From NCBI RefSeq assembly GCF_029239295.1, contig NZ_JAQZBC010000005.1, forward strand, positions 1 to 64,000: DNA of 64,000 nucleotides, given 5' to 3'. Positions 24,717-32,809 of this stretch are shown here, in pieces. The position numbers and the translations under genes were made by a program. This stretch comes from Sphingomonas sp. (lineage in GTDB: Bacteria; Pseudomonadota; Alphaproteobacteria; Sphingomonadales; Sphingomonadaceae). Positions within the stretch are counted from its first letter, which is position 1; every line of letters begins with the position of its first letter. The notes beneath the pieces are model-generated. The model was not told the DNA's origin. It saw only the letters and a program-made list of their open reading frames with translations, and made no database searches.

Positions 24717-24745
24717 ACGTCCGGGCGGTGATGGCGCCCGGACGT
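24717..24745 (-). terminator. Hairpin downstream of the EF-hand gene
   Basis: ACGTCCGGGC at 24717-24726 pairs perfectly with GCCCGGACGT at 24736-24745, with a 9-base loop. It lies 11 bp past the stop of the minus-strand EF-hand gene. The T-tract is poor. Confidence 0.55.
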
Positions 24746-24755
24746 GTGCGCCGGC

Positions 24756-25247
24756 TTACTGGCTGCCGGCGGTGGCGGGGCTACCGAGGAAGCCGCTCAG
24801 TTCATCCTTGGTGACCGAGGCAGACTTGTCCTTGTCGGCCTGGGCGAAGGCGGCGTCATTCCACTTCGGATCGGCCGGTTTCGCGCTGGCGTTCGGCGCC
24901 TTGGCCTTCAGCGCGTCCATCCAGGCCGCAAACTCGGTCTTGTCGAGCGTGCCGTTGCTATCTTTGTCATAGCTGGCGAACTCGGCATTCACGATCGAGG
25001 CGACCTGATCACCGCCTGCCGCAGCGCCCTGCGTGGTGGCGCCACCGGCCTGGGCGGGCGCGCTCGGTTGTGCAGCGGCGCTCGGCTGTGCGGCGGCGCT
25101 CGTCTGGGCGGGGGCGCCTGCCTGCGGCGTTGTGGCCGGGCCCGGCGAAGCGGTTGAGGCCGTAGCTTTAGTCCCGGCCGCGCCCTGCGCAAGCACGGGG
25201 GCAGCAACGAGCATTGAACTTGCCAGAATGAAGCTCTTAAGCATCAT
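24756..25247 (-). CDS. Secreted EF-hand calcium-binding protein
   Basis: A 163-residue protein with a signal peptide (KSFILASSMLVAAPVLAQ), an Ala/Gln/Pro/Thr-rich low-complexity linker (about 22-75) and two EF-hand loops: DKDSNGTLDKTEF and DKDKSASVTKDEL, with the expected acidic residues at positions 1, 3, 5 and 12. It probably binds calcium in the periplasm or outside. An AAAGGAG ribosome binding site precedes two in-frame ATGs (25247, 25244); either may be used. Confidence 0.88.
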   Translation of the reverse strand: MMLKSFILASSMLVAAPVLAQGAAGTKATASTASPGPATTPQAGAPAQTSAAAQPSAAAQPSAPAQAGGATTQGAAAGGDQVASIVNAEFASYDKDSNGTLDKTEFAAWMDALKAKAPNASAKPADPKWNDAAFAQADKDKSASVTKDELSGFLGSPATAGSQ

Positions 25248-25461
25248 CTCTCTCCTTTGTAATATTCAATGTCGTGACGCACGCCCTGTCTTTCAACCTT
25301 GACTGCGGAACGACAACTTGGCGCAATTAATCGATAACTTGGACATACGGTTCCCCATCCTCCATTTGAAGCGGCTGCGCGAGCCTGCTACCGGCACGCA
25401 GCCCTGTTTTTGCAACGACTCAACCATGAGCCGTTGCCCCAGCACGACCGAGGAAATTCAC

Positions 25462-26775
25462 ATGGTTCCGCGCTACTCCCGGCCTGAGATGACGGCGATC
25501 TGGACGCCCGAAGCCCGTTTTCGCATCTGGTTCGAGATCGAAGCGCATGCGACCGAGGCGCTTGCCGATCTGGGCGTCGTGCCCCGCGAAGCGGCAGACG
25601 CGCTGTGGGCGTGGTGGCAGACCAACCCGGCGATCGACGTCGAGGCGATCGATGCGATCGAAGCGGTGACCAAGCACGACGTCATCGCGTTCCTCACCTG
25701 GGTGGCGGAGCAGGTCGGCGATCAGGCGCGCTTCATGCACCAGGGGATGACCAGCTCCGACGTGCTCGACACCTGCCTTGCGGTACAGCTGGCGCGGGCG
25801 AGCGACATCCTGATCGCCGATCTCGACGCGCTGCTGGCGGTGATCCGGCGCCGCGCCGAGGAGCACAAGTTCACGCCGACGATCGGGCGCAGCCACGGCA
25901 TCCATGCCGAGCCGGTGACGTTCGGCCTGAAGCTGGCGCAGGCCTATGCCGAATTCGATCGCTGCCGCGCGCGGCTGGTCGCCGCCAAGGCCGAGATCGC
26001 AACCTGCGCCATTTCCGGCGCGGTCGGCACCTTTGCCAACATCGACCCGCGCGTCGAGGAACATGTCGCCGCCAAGCTGGGGCTGACGGTGGAGCCGGTG
26101 TCGACGCAGGTCATCCCGCGTGATCGCCACGCGATGTTCTTCGCCACGCTGGGGGTCGTCGCGAGCTCAATCGAGCGGCTGGCGACCGAGGTTCGCCATT
26201 TGCAGCGCACCGAAGTGTTGGAAGCGGAGGAATATTTCTCGCCCGGGCAGAAGGGCTCGTCGGCGATGCCGCACAAGCGCAACCCTGTGCTGACCGAAAA
26301 CCTGACCGGCCTTGCCCGGATGGTGCGCGGCTATGTCACCCCGGCGCTGGAGAATGTCGCGCTGTGGCATGAGCGCGACATCAGCCATTCGTCGGTGGAG
26401 CGCTACATCGGCCCCGATGCGACGATCACGCTCGACTTCGCGCTCGCCCGCCTGACCGGCGTGATCGACAAGCTGCTGGTCTATCCCGAGCGGATGCAGC
26501 GCAACATGGACCGGATGGGCGGTCTGATCCATTCGCAGCGCGTGCTGCTGGCGCTGACGCAGGCGGGGGTCAGCCGCGAGGATGCGTACCGGCTGGTCCA
26601 GCGCAACGCGATGAAGGTGTGGGAATCGGACGGCGCGCTGTCGCTGAACGAGCTGCTGAAGGCCGATCCGGAAGTGACCGCGGTGCTGTCACCCGAGGCG
26701 ATCGATGCCGAATTCGACTTGGGATACCACCACAAGCACGTCGACACGATCTTCTCGCGCGTGTTCGGCAACTGA
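25462..26775 (+). CDS. purB: Adenylosuccinate lyase
   Basis: A 437-residue enzyme that cleaves SAICAR and adenylosuccinate in purine synthesis, releasing fumarate. ATG 25462 with a GAGGAA ribosome binding site gives the usual N-terminus VPRYSRPEMTAIW; longer upstream starts are rejected. The lyase signature GSSAMPHKRNP and the catalytic regions GMTSSDVLDT and GRSHGIHAEP are intact. It is followed by a strong bidirectional terminator. Confidence 0.97.
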   Translation: MVPRYSRPEMTAIWTPEARFRIWFEIEAHATEALADLGVVPREAADALWAWWQTNPAIDVEAIDAIEAVTKHDVIAFLTWVAEQVGDQARFMHQGMTSSDVLDTCLAVQLARASDILIADLDALLAVIRRRAEEHKFTPTIGRSHGIHAEPVTFGLKLAQAYAEFDRCRARLVAAKAEIATCAISGAVGTFANIDPRVEEHVAAKLGLTVEPVSTQVIPRDRHAMFFATLGVVASSIERLATEVRHLQRTEVLEAEEYFSPGQKGSSAMPHKRNPVLTENLTGLARMVRGYVTPALENVALWHERDISHSSVERYIGPDATITLDFALARLTGVIDKLLVYPERMQRNMDRMGGLIHSQRVLLALTQAGVSREDAYRLVQRNAMKVWESDGALSLNELLKADPEVTAVLSPEAIDAEFDLGYHHKHVDTIFSRVFGN

Positions 26776-26779
26776 TCGA

Positions 26780-26812
26780 CGGCCCCCTCCCCGACTGGCG
26801 GGGAGGGGGCCG
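26780..26812. terminator. Strong GC-rich hairpin between purB and aguA
   Basis: A 13-bp perfect stem (CGGCCCCCTCCCC) with a 7-base loop between convergent genes. Likely terminates both. Confidence 0.75.
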
Positions 26813-26820
26813 CCAGAGGT

Positions 26821-27786
26821 TCAGGCCGGGATCTGCTGCGAGATGCAGTGGAAGCTGCCGCCCCCGGTAAGGATCGCGTCGGCGCGCAGGCCGACGACAC
26901 GGCGATCGGGGAAGATCGCCTGGATCGCAGCCACCGCCGCATCGTCATTGGCAGCACCATAGAGCGGGACCACGACGGCGGCGTTGCCGATGTAGAAGTT
27001 CATGTAGCTCGCCGGCACGACCTCATCATCGCGCAGCACGCGGCCGGGCGACGGGATGGGAACGACCTCCACACCGAAGGCGCGGGCGCGATCGGCGGCC
27101 TGCTGGTACACCTGCCAATTGGGATCGTTCTCGACCGCAACCGGCAGTGCGAGCCGCCCCTCGCCTACGAAGCGCGCAAGATTGTCGACATGGCCGTCGG
27201 TATGGTCGTTGAGCAGCCCGTCGCCGAGCCACAGCACACGATCATAGCCAAGGTCGTCGCGGAGCCGCTGTTCGATCTGCGCGCGGCTGAGGTCGGGGTT
27301 GCGGTTGGGGTTCAGCAGGCATTGTTCGGTGCTGACGACGAGACCGGTGCCATCGCCGTCGATCGCCCCGCCCTCAAGCACCCAGTCATGCCGCGCCGCC
27401 GTCTGGCCGCGCTCGGCGGCGAGGCGAAGGCCCACGTTGTCGTCGCCCGGCAGGTCGTACTTGCCGCCCCAGCCGTTGAAGCGGAAGCTGTGCGCGACGC
27501 CGTCGGTGCCCAGAATCGGCCCCGTGTCGCGCAGCCAGATATCGCCGAACAGCTCGACGATCACCGTGGCGAAGGGCGCCATTGCACGCGCCGCCTCGGC
27601 CGATTCCTCATCAGCGGCGACAAGCAGCACCTGCTCACCCTTGCCATCGGCGTGGACCGCCGCGGCAAAGGCGACCACTTCGTCGCGCGCCTGATCGAGA
27701 TCCTCCTGCCACAATTCGGGATGGCTCGGAAAACCGATCCATACCGCCTTGTGAGGTGCCCATTCGGGACGGGGTGCGCGGGTCAT
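26821..27786 (-). CDS. aguA: Agmatine deiminase
   Basis: A 321-residue enzyme of the guanidino-modifying superfamily converting agmatine to N-carbamoylputrescine in polyamine synthesis. Key motifs are WPSHPELW-like start (VWIGFPSHPELW), GDIWLRDTGP, NGWGGKYD, LEGGAID, NDHTDGHVDN and the catalytic cysteine in GGGSFHCISQQIP. ATG 27786 overlaps the upstream M28 peptidase stop (ATGA), so the two are co-translated. Confidence 0.94.
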   Translation of the reverse strand: MTRAPRPEWAPHKAVWIGFPSHPELWQEDLDQARDEVVAFAAAVHADGKGEQVLLVAADEESAEAARAMAPFATVIVELFGDIWLRDTGPILGTDGVAHSFRFNGWGGKYDLPGDDNVGLRLAAERGQTAARHDWVLEGGAIDGDGTGLVVSTEQCLLNPNRNPDLSRAQIEQRLRDDLGYDRVLWLGDGLLNDHTDGHVDNLARFVGEGRLALPVAVENDPNWQVYQQAADRARAFGVEVVPIPSPGRVLRDDEVVPASYMNFYIGNAAVVVPLYGAANDDAAVAAIQAIFPDRRVVGLRADAILTGGGSFHCISQQIPA

Positions 27787-29450
27787 TTCGCCTCCTGCCG
27801 CGACGCATCGCGGATCGCCTTGAACTCGGCGGTGGGATACCAGTTCGGCCATGCCGTGCCATCGGCGAGCTGCCGGCCGAGCTGATAATAAATGGTCATG
27901 TCCTGAAGCGCGCCGTCCCAGTTCCAGTTGGGATCATATTCGTCCTTCGGACCGTGATAGCGTTTCACATTATAGTCCTTGGCCGCGGCCTTGCCGGCCA
28001 GCACGCCGCCGCTCACCAGATCCTCGCCGCTGCCGGCCGACAGCATCGGCACGCCGAGCTTGGCGAAGCTGAAATGGTCCGAGCGGTAATAGCCACCCGC
28101 CTGGGGGGCGGATTCGGGCGAGACGCGGCGACCCTGCGCGGCGAGCAGCGGCTTCACCATATCCTCCAGCTCCGACTTGCCGGCGCCGGTGATCTCGAAA
28201 TCCTTGGTGGCGCCGAGCACGTTCAGCACGTCCATGTTGACGCCGCCGACCGTCTTGCCGAGCGGGAAGATCGGGTTTTCGGCATAATATTTGGAGCCCA
28301 GCAGCCCGCTTTCCTCCGCCGTGACCGCCACGAAGGCGACCGAGCGGCGCGCCGGGCCCGCCTTGGCGAACGCCTCCGCCATGGCGACGAGGCCGGCGGT
28401 GCCGGTCGCGTTGTCGGCCGCGCCGTTGCAGATATCGTCGCCATCGACCGCATCACAGCGGCCCAAATGATCCCAATGCGCCGAATAAAGCACGACCTCG
28501 TCCGGGGCCTGGGTGCCGGGCAGCACGGCGACGACGTTCTTCGACATGCTGCGCTTGATCTGGTTGGAGAAGCTGCCCGACAGCTTCAGCCCGAGCGGCA
28601 CCGCGCGAAAGCCCTTCTGCTTGGCGGCGGCGGACAACTGGTCGAAATCCTTGCCCGCGGCGGCGAACAGCTCCTTCGCCTTGGGCAGCTGGATCCAGCC
28701 GATCACCTGGCTCTGGTCCATGTGGTTGCCGGGTTCGTCCAGCCCGTATTGCGGGCCGGTCCAGGACGATTGGACGACCGACCAGCCATAAGCAGCAGGG
28801 GCGGTGTCATGGACGATGATCGCGCCGGCCGCGCCCTGCCGCGCCGCCTCCTCGAACTTGTACGTCCAGCGGCCGTAATAGGTCATCGCGCGGCCTTCGA
28901 ACGGCCCGGCATTGGCGCCTGCTTCCTTCACCTGCCAATCGGGATCGTTGACGAGGATGACGACCGTCTTCCCCTTCACGTCGAGCCCGGCATAATCGTT
29001 CCAGCCCTTTTCGGGGGCGTTGATGCCATAGCCGACAAAGACCAGTTCGCTGTCCTTCAGGCTGACCTGCGGCACGACGCGGTAGGTGCCGACGACCATG
29101 TCGGTGCGGTAGTTGAAGGTGACGGGCGCCTTGCCGCCGGTCGCGGTGAAGGGCGTCACGTCCTGAGCGGTGAGCTCCACCATCGGCACGTCCTGCGTCC
29201 ACTGGCCCTTGTTGCCCGGCTTCAGCCCGGCGGCCGAGAACCGCTTCACCAGATAGTCGATCGTCTTCTCCTCGCCCGCGGTGGTCGGCGCGCGACCCTC
29301 GAACTCGTCCGACGACAGGACCTGAGTGACCGTCTTCAGCGTATCGAGCGAGAAGGCCGGGGCCGGCGGCGCGGCGGCCGGCGCAGTCTGCGCCAGCGCG
29401 GGGGTGGCAACGGTCAGCGCCAGGAAGGAGACAAGCAACGAACGCATCAA
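27783..29450 (-). CDS. M28-family metallopeptidase with PA domain, secreted
   Basis: A 555-residue zinc peptidase. It has a signal peptide (SFLALTVATPALAQ), a protease-associated insert (about 140-290) and an M28 catalytic domain with metal ligands in SAHWDHLG, NGAADNATGTAGL, TAEESGLLGSKYY and YRSDHFSFAK. It is expected to be a periplasmic or outer-surface aminopeptidase. It is upstream of and coupled to agmatine deiminase, and divergent from an S9-family peptidase, which could indicate shared use in peptide or arginine scavenging. Confidence 0.92.
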   Translation of the reverse strand: MMRSLLVSFLALTVATPALAQTAPAAAPPAPAFSLDTLKTVTQVLSSDEFEGRAPTTAGEEKTIDYLVKRFSAAGLKPGNKGQWTQDVPMVELTAQDVTPFTATGGKAPVTFNYRTDMVVGTYRVVPQVSLKDSELVFVGYGINAPEKGWNDYAGLDVKGKTVVILVNDPDWQVKEAGANAGPFEGRAMTYYGRWTYKFEEAARQGAAGAIIVHDTAPAAYGWSVVQSSWTGPQYGLDEPGNHMDQSQVIGWIQLPKAKELFAAAGKDFDQLSAAAKQKGFRAVPLGLKLSGSFSNQIKRSMSKNVVAVLPGTQAPDEVVLYSAHWDHLGRCDAVDGDDICNGAADNATGTAGLVAMAEAFAKAGPARRSVAFVAVTAEESGLLGSKYYAENPIFPLGKTVGGVNMDVLNVLGATKDFEITGAGKSELEDMVKPLLAAQGRRVSPESAPQAGGYYRSDHFSFAKLGVPMLSAGSGEDLVSGGVLAGKAAAKDYNVKRYHGPKDEYDPNWNWDGALQDMTIYYQLGRQLADGTAWPNWYPTAEFKAIRDASRQEAK

Positions 29451-29577
29451 GGCGACCTCATCAGCAACATTTATCCCTCCTCCCTTACAACTTCACCGCC
29501 GCCCCGCAACGCGCCGCCGTGGTGGCTTGCCAGCGTAACGATCGGGCGGCAGGAAGCTGAAAGGGGGAAACAAAAAC

Positions 29578-31569
29578 ATGACGAGAGGATGGACGCGCCG
29601 CGTGTTCGCGACGGCGCTGCTGACGACGATGCTGCCATTGTCGGCGCAGGCACAGGATGCCGCCGCGATGGCCCGCGCCTTTGGCGCGCGATACTCGATG
29701 GAGGATATCAGCCTGTCGCCCGATGGCACCAGGGTCGCCATGGTGGTGCCGGGCAAGAACCGCGAAACGGCGTTGCTGATCGCCGAGCCGCTGAAGGGCG
29801 GCGACCCGGCGTCGATCATGCGATCGAGCGGCGAAGGCGACCACTTGAGAACGTGCAACTGGGCGACGGACACGCGGCTGATCTGCCGGGTAGAGGTCGA
29901 GTTGCGCCACGCCGGCGCGGTCGAGGCCTTTTCGCGGCTGGTTTCCGTCGACGTCGACGGCAAGAACTTCAAGATCGTGACCGCGCGCGCAAACGACCGG
30001 TCGCTGTTCGGCAGCCGCTACGGCGGCGACGTCGTCGATCTGACGGGCGACAGCAAGGGCAACATCCTGCTGCTGCGTACCTATGTGCCGGAAACGTCAA
30101 TCGGGCGGCTGGTGCAGAAGGATGCGTACGGCCTGGGCGTCGAACGCGTGAACCTGTCAACGCTGGAGCGGCGACCGACCGTGCGGCCACGCCGCGATGC
30201 GGTGGAATATATCACCGACGGCGTCGGCACGATCCGCATCATGGGGGTGCGCCCGATCGCCGGCACGGGTTACTCCAGCAACGTCATCAACTATTTCTAC
30301 CGGCGGGCGGAGGCGACCGAATGGGAACCGCTCAGCAAGCGGGAGTTGGTGGGCGCGACGTGGAAGGGGTTCAATCCCTATGCGGTCGATCCCAAGCTGA
30401 ACGTCGCCTACGGATTTGAGGATGCCGGGGGCCGGAGGGGCCTGTGGCGGATCGCGCTGGACGGGTCGATGAAGCGCGAACTGGTGCTGTCGCACCCCCA
30501 GGTCGATGTCGACGGCCTGATGCGCATCGGTCGGCAGCAGCGCGTCGTCGGCGGCAGCTTCGCCACCGACAAGCGCACCGCCGTCTTCTTCGACAAGGAG
30601 CTGCACGCGCTGTCCGAGGCGCTGAGCAAGGCGCTGCCGAACCAGCCGGCGGTATCGTTCATCGACGCGAGCACGGACGAGAACACGCTGCTGCTCTATA
30701 CCCACAGCGATATCGATCCGGGTCGATACTATGTGTTCCAGAAGGCAAGCAAACGACTGACCGAGATCGCGCCCGCACGGCCCGAACTGGCGACGATGAA
30801 GCTGGCGCCGATGAAGGCGGTGTCCTTCCCGGCGGCCGACGGCACGATGATCCCGGGCTATCTCACGCTGCCGGTCGGCCGTGATGGCAAGAACCTGCCC
30901 GCGATCGTGATGCCGCATGGCGGGCCGAGCGCGCGCGACGAATGGGGGTTCGACTGGTTCGTCCAGTTCTTCGCGGCTCGGGGCTATGCGGTACTCCAGC
31001 CCAATTTCCGCGGATCGGCCGGCTATGGCAGCGAGTGGTTCCGAAACAATGGCTTCCAATCGTGGCGCACCGCGATCGGGGACGTCAACGACGCCGGGCG
31101 GTGGTTGGTGAAGCAGGGCATTGCCGACGCATCACGCCTGGGAATCGTCGGCTGGTCCTACGGCGGCTATGCGGCGCTGCAATCGCAAGTGCTCGATCCG
31201 GACCTGTACCGCGCGGTGGTGGCGATCGCGCCGGTCACCGATATGGTGTCATTGAAGGACCAATGGCTCGACAATCGATATTATCCGCAAATCGCGGCGA
31301 TGATCGGATCGGGCCCGCACCTGCGCGAGGGATCGCCGGCGCAGAATGCCGCCGCGATCAAGGCGCCAGTGCTGCTGTTCCACGGCGACCTCGACCTCAA
31401 CGTCGGGATCGAGGCATCGCGCCTGATGCAGTCGCGGCTGCGCAACGCGGGCAAGCCGGTGCAGTTGATCGAATATCCGGGGGTCGCCCGTTCGCTTAGT
31501 GACGGATCGGTCCGCGCCGACATGCTGGAGAAGGCCGATGCCTTCCTGCGCACGTCCATGAAGATGTGA
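29578..31569 (+). CDS. S9-family (prolyl oligopeptidase-like) secreted peptidase, catalytic His missing
   Basis: A 663-residue protein with a signal peptide (about 1-25), a long beta-propeller-like region and a C-terminal alpha/beta hydrolase domain. The nucleophile serine is in GWSYGGYAAL (near residue 527) and the aspartate in FHGDLDLNV (near 604). At the place of the catalytic histidine, where relatives have a DH or EH after YPG, the sequence reads YPGVARSLSD, so the histidine is replaced by R638. The protein may be inactive, a binding pseudo-enzyme, or use another histidine. The stop codon lies in a 14-bp tandem duplication. Confidence 0.85.
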   Translation: MTRGWTRRVFATALLTTMLPLSAQAQDAAAMARAFGARYSMEDISLSPDGTRVAMVVPGKNRETALLIAEPLKGGDPASIMRSSGEGDHLRTCNWATDTRLICRVEVELRHAGAVEAFSRLVSVDVDGKNFKIVTARANDRSLFGSRYGGDVVDLTGDSKGNILLLRTYVPETSIGRLVQKDAYGLGVERVNLSTLERRPTVRPRRDAVEYITDGVGTIRIMGVRPIAGTGYSSNVINYFYRRAEATEWEPLSKRELVGATWKGFNPYAVDPKLNVAYGFEDAGGRRGLWRIALDGSMKRELVLSHPQVDVDGLMRIGRQQRVVGGSFATDKRTAVFFDKELHALSEALSKALPNQPAVSFIDASTDENTLLLYTHSDIDPGRYYVFQKASKRLTEIAPARPELATMKLAPMKAVSFPAADGTMIPGYLTLPVGRDGKNLPAIVMPHGGPSARDEWGFDWFVQFFAARGYAVLQPNFRGSAGYGSEWFRNNGFQSWRTAIGDVNDAGRWLVKQGIADASRLGIVGWSYGGYAALQSQVLDPDLYRAVVAIAPVTDMVSLKDQWLDNRYYPQIAAMIGSGPHLREGSPAQNAAAIKAPVLLFHGDLDLNVGIEASRLMQSRLRNAGKPVQLIEYPGVARSLSDGSVRADMLEKADAFLRTSMKM

Positions 31570-31585
31570 GCATGAAGATGTGAGC
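31558..31585. repeat. 14-bp tandem duplication spanning a stop codon
   Basis: ATGAAGATGTGAGC occurs twice in direct succession (31558-31571 and 31572-31585). The first copy contains the last codons and TGA of the S9 peptidase gene. Confidence 0.85.
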
Positions 31586-31591
31586 AGAACG

Positions 31592-31625
31592 AAAAAGGGC
31601 GGCCCCGACCGGGACCGCCCTTTTT
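31592..31625. terminator. Bidirectional rho-independent terminator between S9 peptidase and rpsD
   Basis: AAAAAGGGCGG at 31592-31602 pairs with CCGCCCTTTTT at 31615-31625, extended inside by three more pairs after one mismatch. The A-run and T-run on the two sides suit termination in both directions for the convergent genes. Confidence 0.9.
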
Positions 31626-31664
31626 CTTGGCCATCGTGGCTCCGGCAAGTGCCGGAGCGACAGA

Positions 31665-32279
31665 TCAGCGGCTGTAGAACTCGACCACGAGGTTCGGTTC
31701 CATCTTCACCGGGTACGGCACTTCGTCCAGCGTCGGTACGCGGATGAAGGTGACCTTGGTGGTGCCGTCCTGAACGACATAGTCAGGCACATCGCGCTCG
31801 GCGAGGCTCTGTGCCTCGAGCACCAGCGCCATTTCCTGCGCCTTCTTGCCGATGGTGATCTCGTCGTTCACCGCGCAACGACGCGACGCGATGTTGCACT
31901 TCACGCCGTTCACATAGACGTGGCCGTGGCTGACGAGCTGGCGCGCAGCGAAGATCGTCGGCGCGAACTTCGCACGGTACACGATCATGTCGAGGCGGCG
32001 CTCAAGCAGGCCGATCAGGTTCTGCGAGGTATCGCCCTTCATCCGGGCAGCCTCGTCGTAGCAGTGACGGAACTGCTTCTCGGTCACATCGCCGTAATAG
32101 CCCTTCAGCTTCTGCTTCGCGCGCAGCTGGATGCCGTAGTCCGACACCTTGCCCTTGCGGCGCTGACCGTGCTGGCCGGGGCCATATTCACGCTTGTTGA
32201 CCGGGCTCTTGGGACGACCCCAGATGTTTTCGCCCAAACGGCGATCGAGCTTGTGCTTGGCGCTATGGCGCTTCGACAT
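31665..32279 (-). CDS. rpsD: 30S ribosomal protein S4
   Basis: A 204-residue ribosomal protein, a primary 16S rRNA binder needed for 30S assembly and translational accuracy. The N-terminus lacks the zinc cysteines of some S4 forms and reads [21 protein letters not shown]. The S4 RNA-binding domain ([30 protein letters not shown]) is complete. It is monocistronic here, with a terminator shared with the convergent S9 gene. Confidence 0.97.
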   Translation of the reverse strand: MSKRHSAKHKLDRRLGENIWGRPKSPVNKREYGPGQHGQRRKGKVSDYGIQLRAKQKLKGYYGDVTEKQFRHCYDEAARMKGDTSQNLIGLLERRLDMIVYRAKFAPTIFAARQLVSHGHVYVNGVKCNIASRRCAVNDEITIGKKAQEMALVLEAQSLAERDVPDYVVQDGTTKVTFIRVPTLDEVPYPVKMEPNLVVEFYSR

Positions 32280-32455
32280 CGTCTTTCCTTCGATTTGCTA
32301 ACAACGTTGGCCCCGGTATCGCACCGACCGTCACGAAAACGGGCAGGCCACCTGCTTCACCGGGATGCAGGGGCGGTCGCGAAGCGGCGCGCCTAGCCGC
32401 AGGGCCCCTGCAAGTCAAGCTGGACAGGCCCGCGTCGCGCGGCCAAGGCGCCGCC

Positions 32456-32767
32456 ATGACGACCCTTCCCGGACAAGAATGCACGACCATGGCCGAGGTA
32501 CGCGCCGGCGTGGACCAGCTGGACCGCGAGCTTATCGCGATGCTGCGCCGCCGGTTCGACTACATGGATGCCGCCGCCCGCATCAAGCCCGAACGCTCGC
32601 ACGTGCGCGACGAGCGGCGCAAGGCCGAAGTCATTGCCAATGCCAGCGCTCATGCGGCGGAACTTGGCCTGCCGGAACAAGCAATTGCGCAATTGTGGGA
32701 TGCGCTGGTCGAGGCATCGATCGCGTATGAACTTGCCGAATATGACCGCCGGGTAACCAAGTCTTAG
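32456..32767 (+). CDS. Chorismate mutase (AroQ type)
   Basis: A 103-residue all-helical protein with the AroQ pattern: VDQLDRELIAMLRRRFDYMDAAA followed by a basic VRDERRKAEVI segment and a C-terminal helix. Arg and Lys residues expected to hold chorismate are present. It converts chorismate to prephenate; related PchB-type proteins act as isochorismate pyruvate lyase, so the substrate is not certain. It precedes the aminotransferase-flavoprotein fusion by 42 bp on the same strand. Confidence 0.85.
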   Translation: MTTLPGQECTTMAEVRAGVDQLDRELIAMLRRRFDYMDAAARIKPERSHVRDERRKAEVIANASAHAAELGLPEQAIAQLWDALVEASIAYELAEYDRRVTKS

Positions 32768-32809
32768 GCCGCATCAGGCAAGACGGCGGACGGGAGGAAA
32801 AACCGTCCA

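Noticed and set aside
27582..30419. A 945-codon open frame on the plus strand
   Set aside because: It lies opposite aguA and the M28 peptidase, has the Arg/His/Gly-rich composition of a high-GC antisense frame, and runs into the S9 peptidase gene in another frame.
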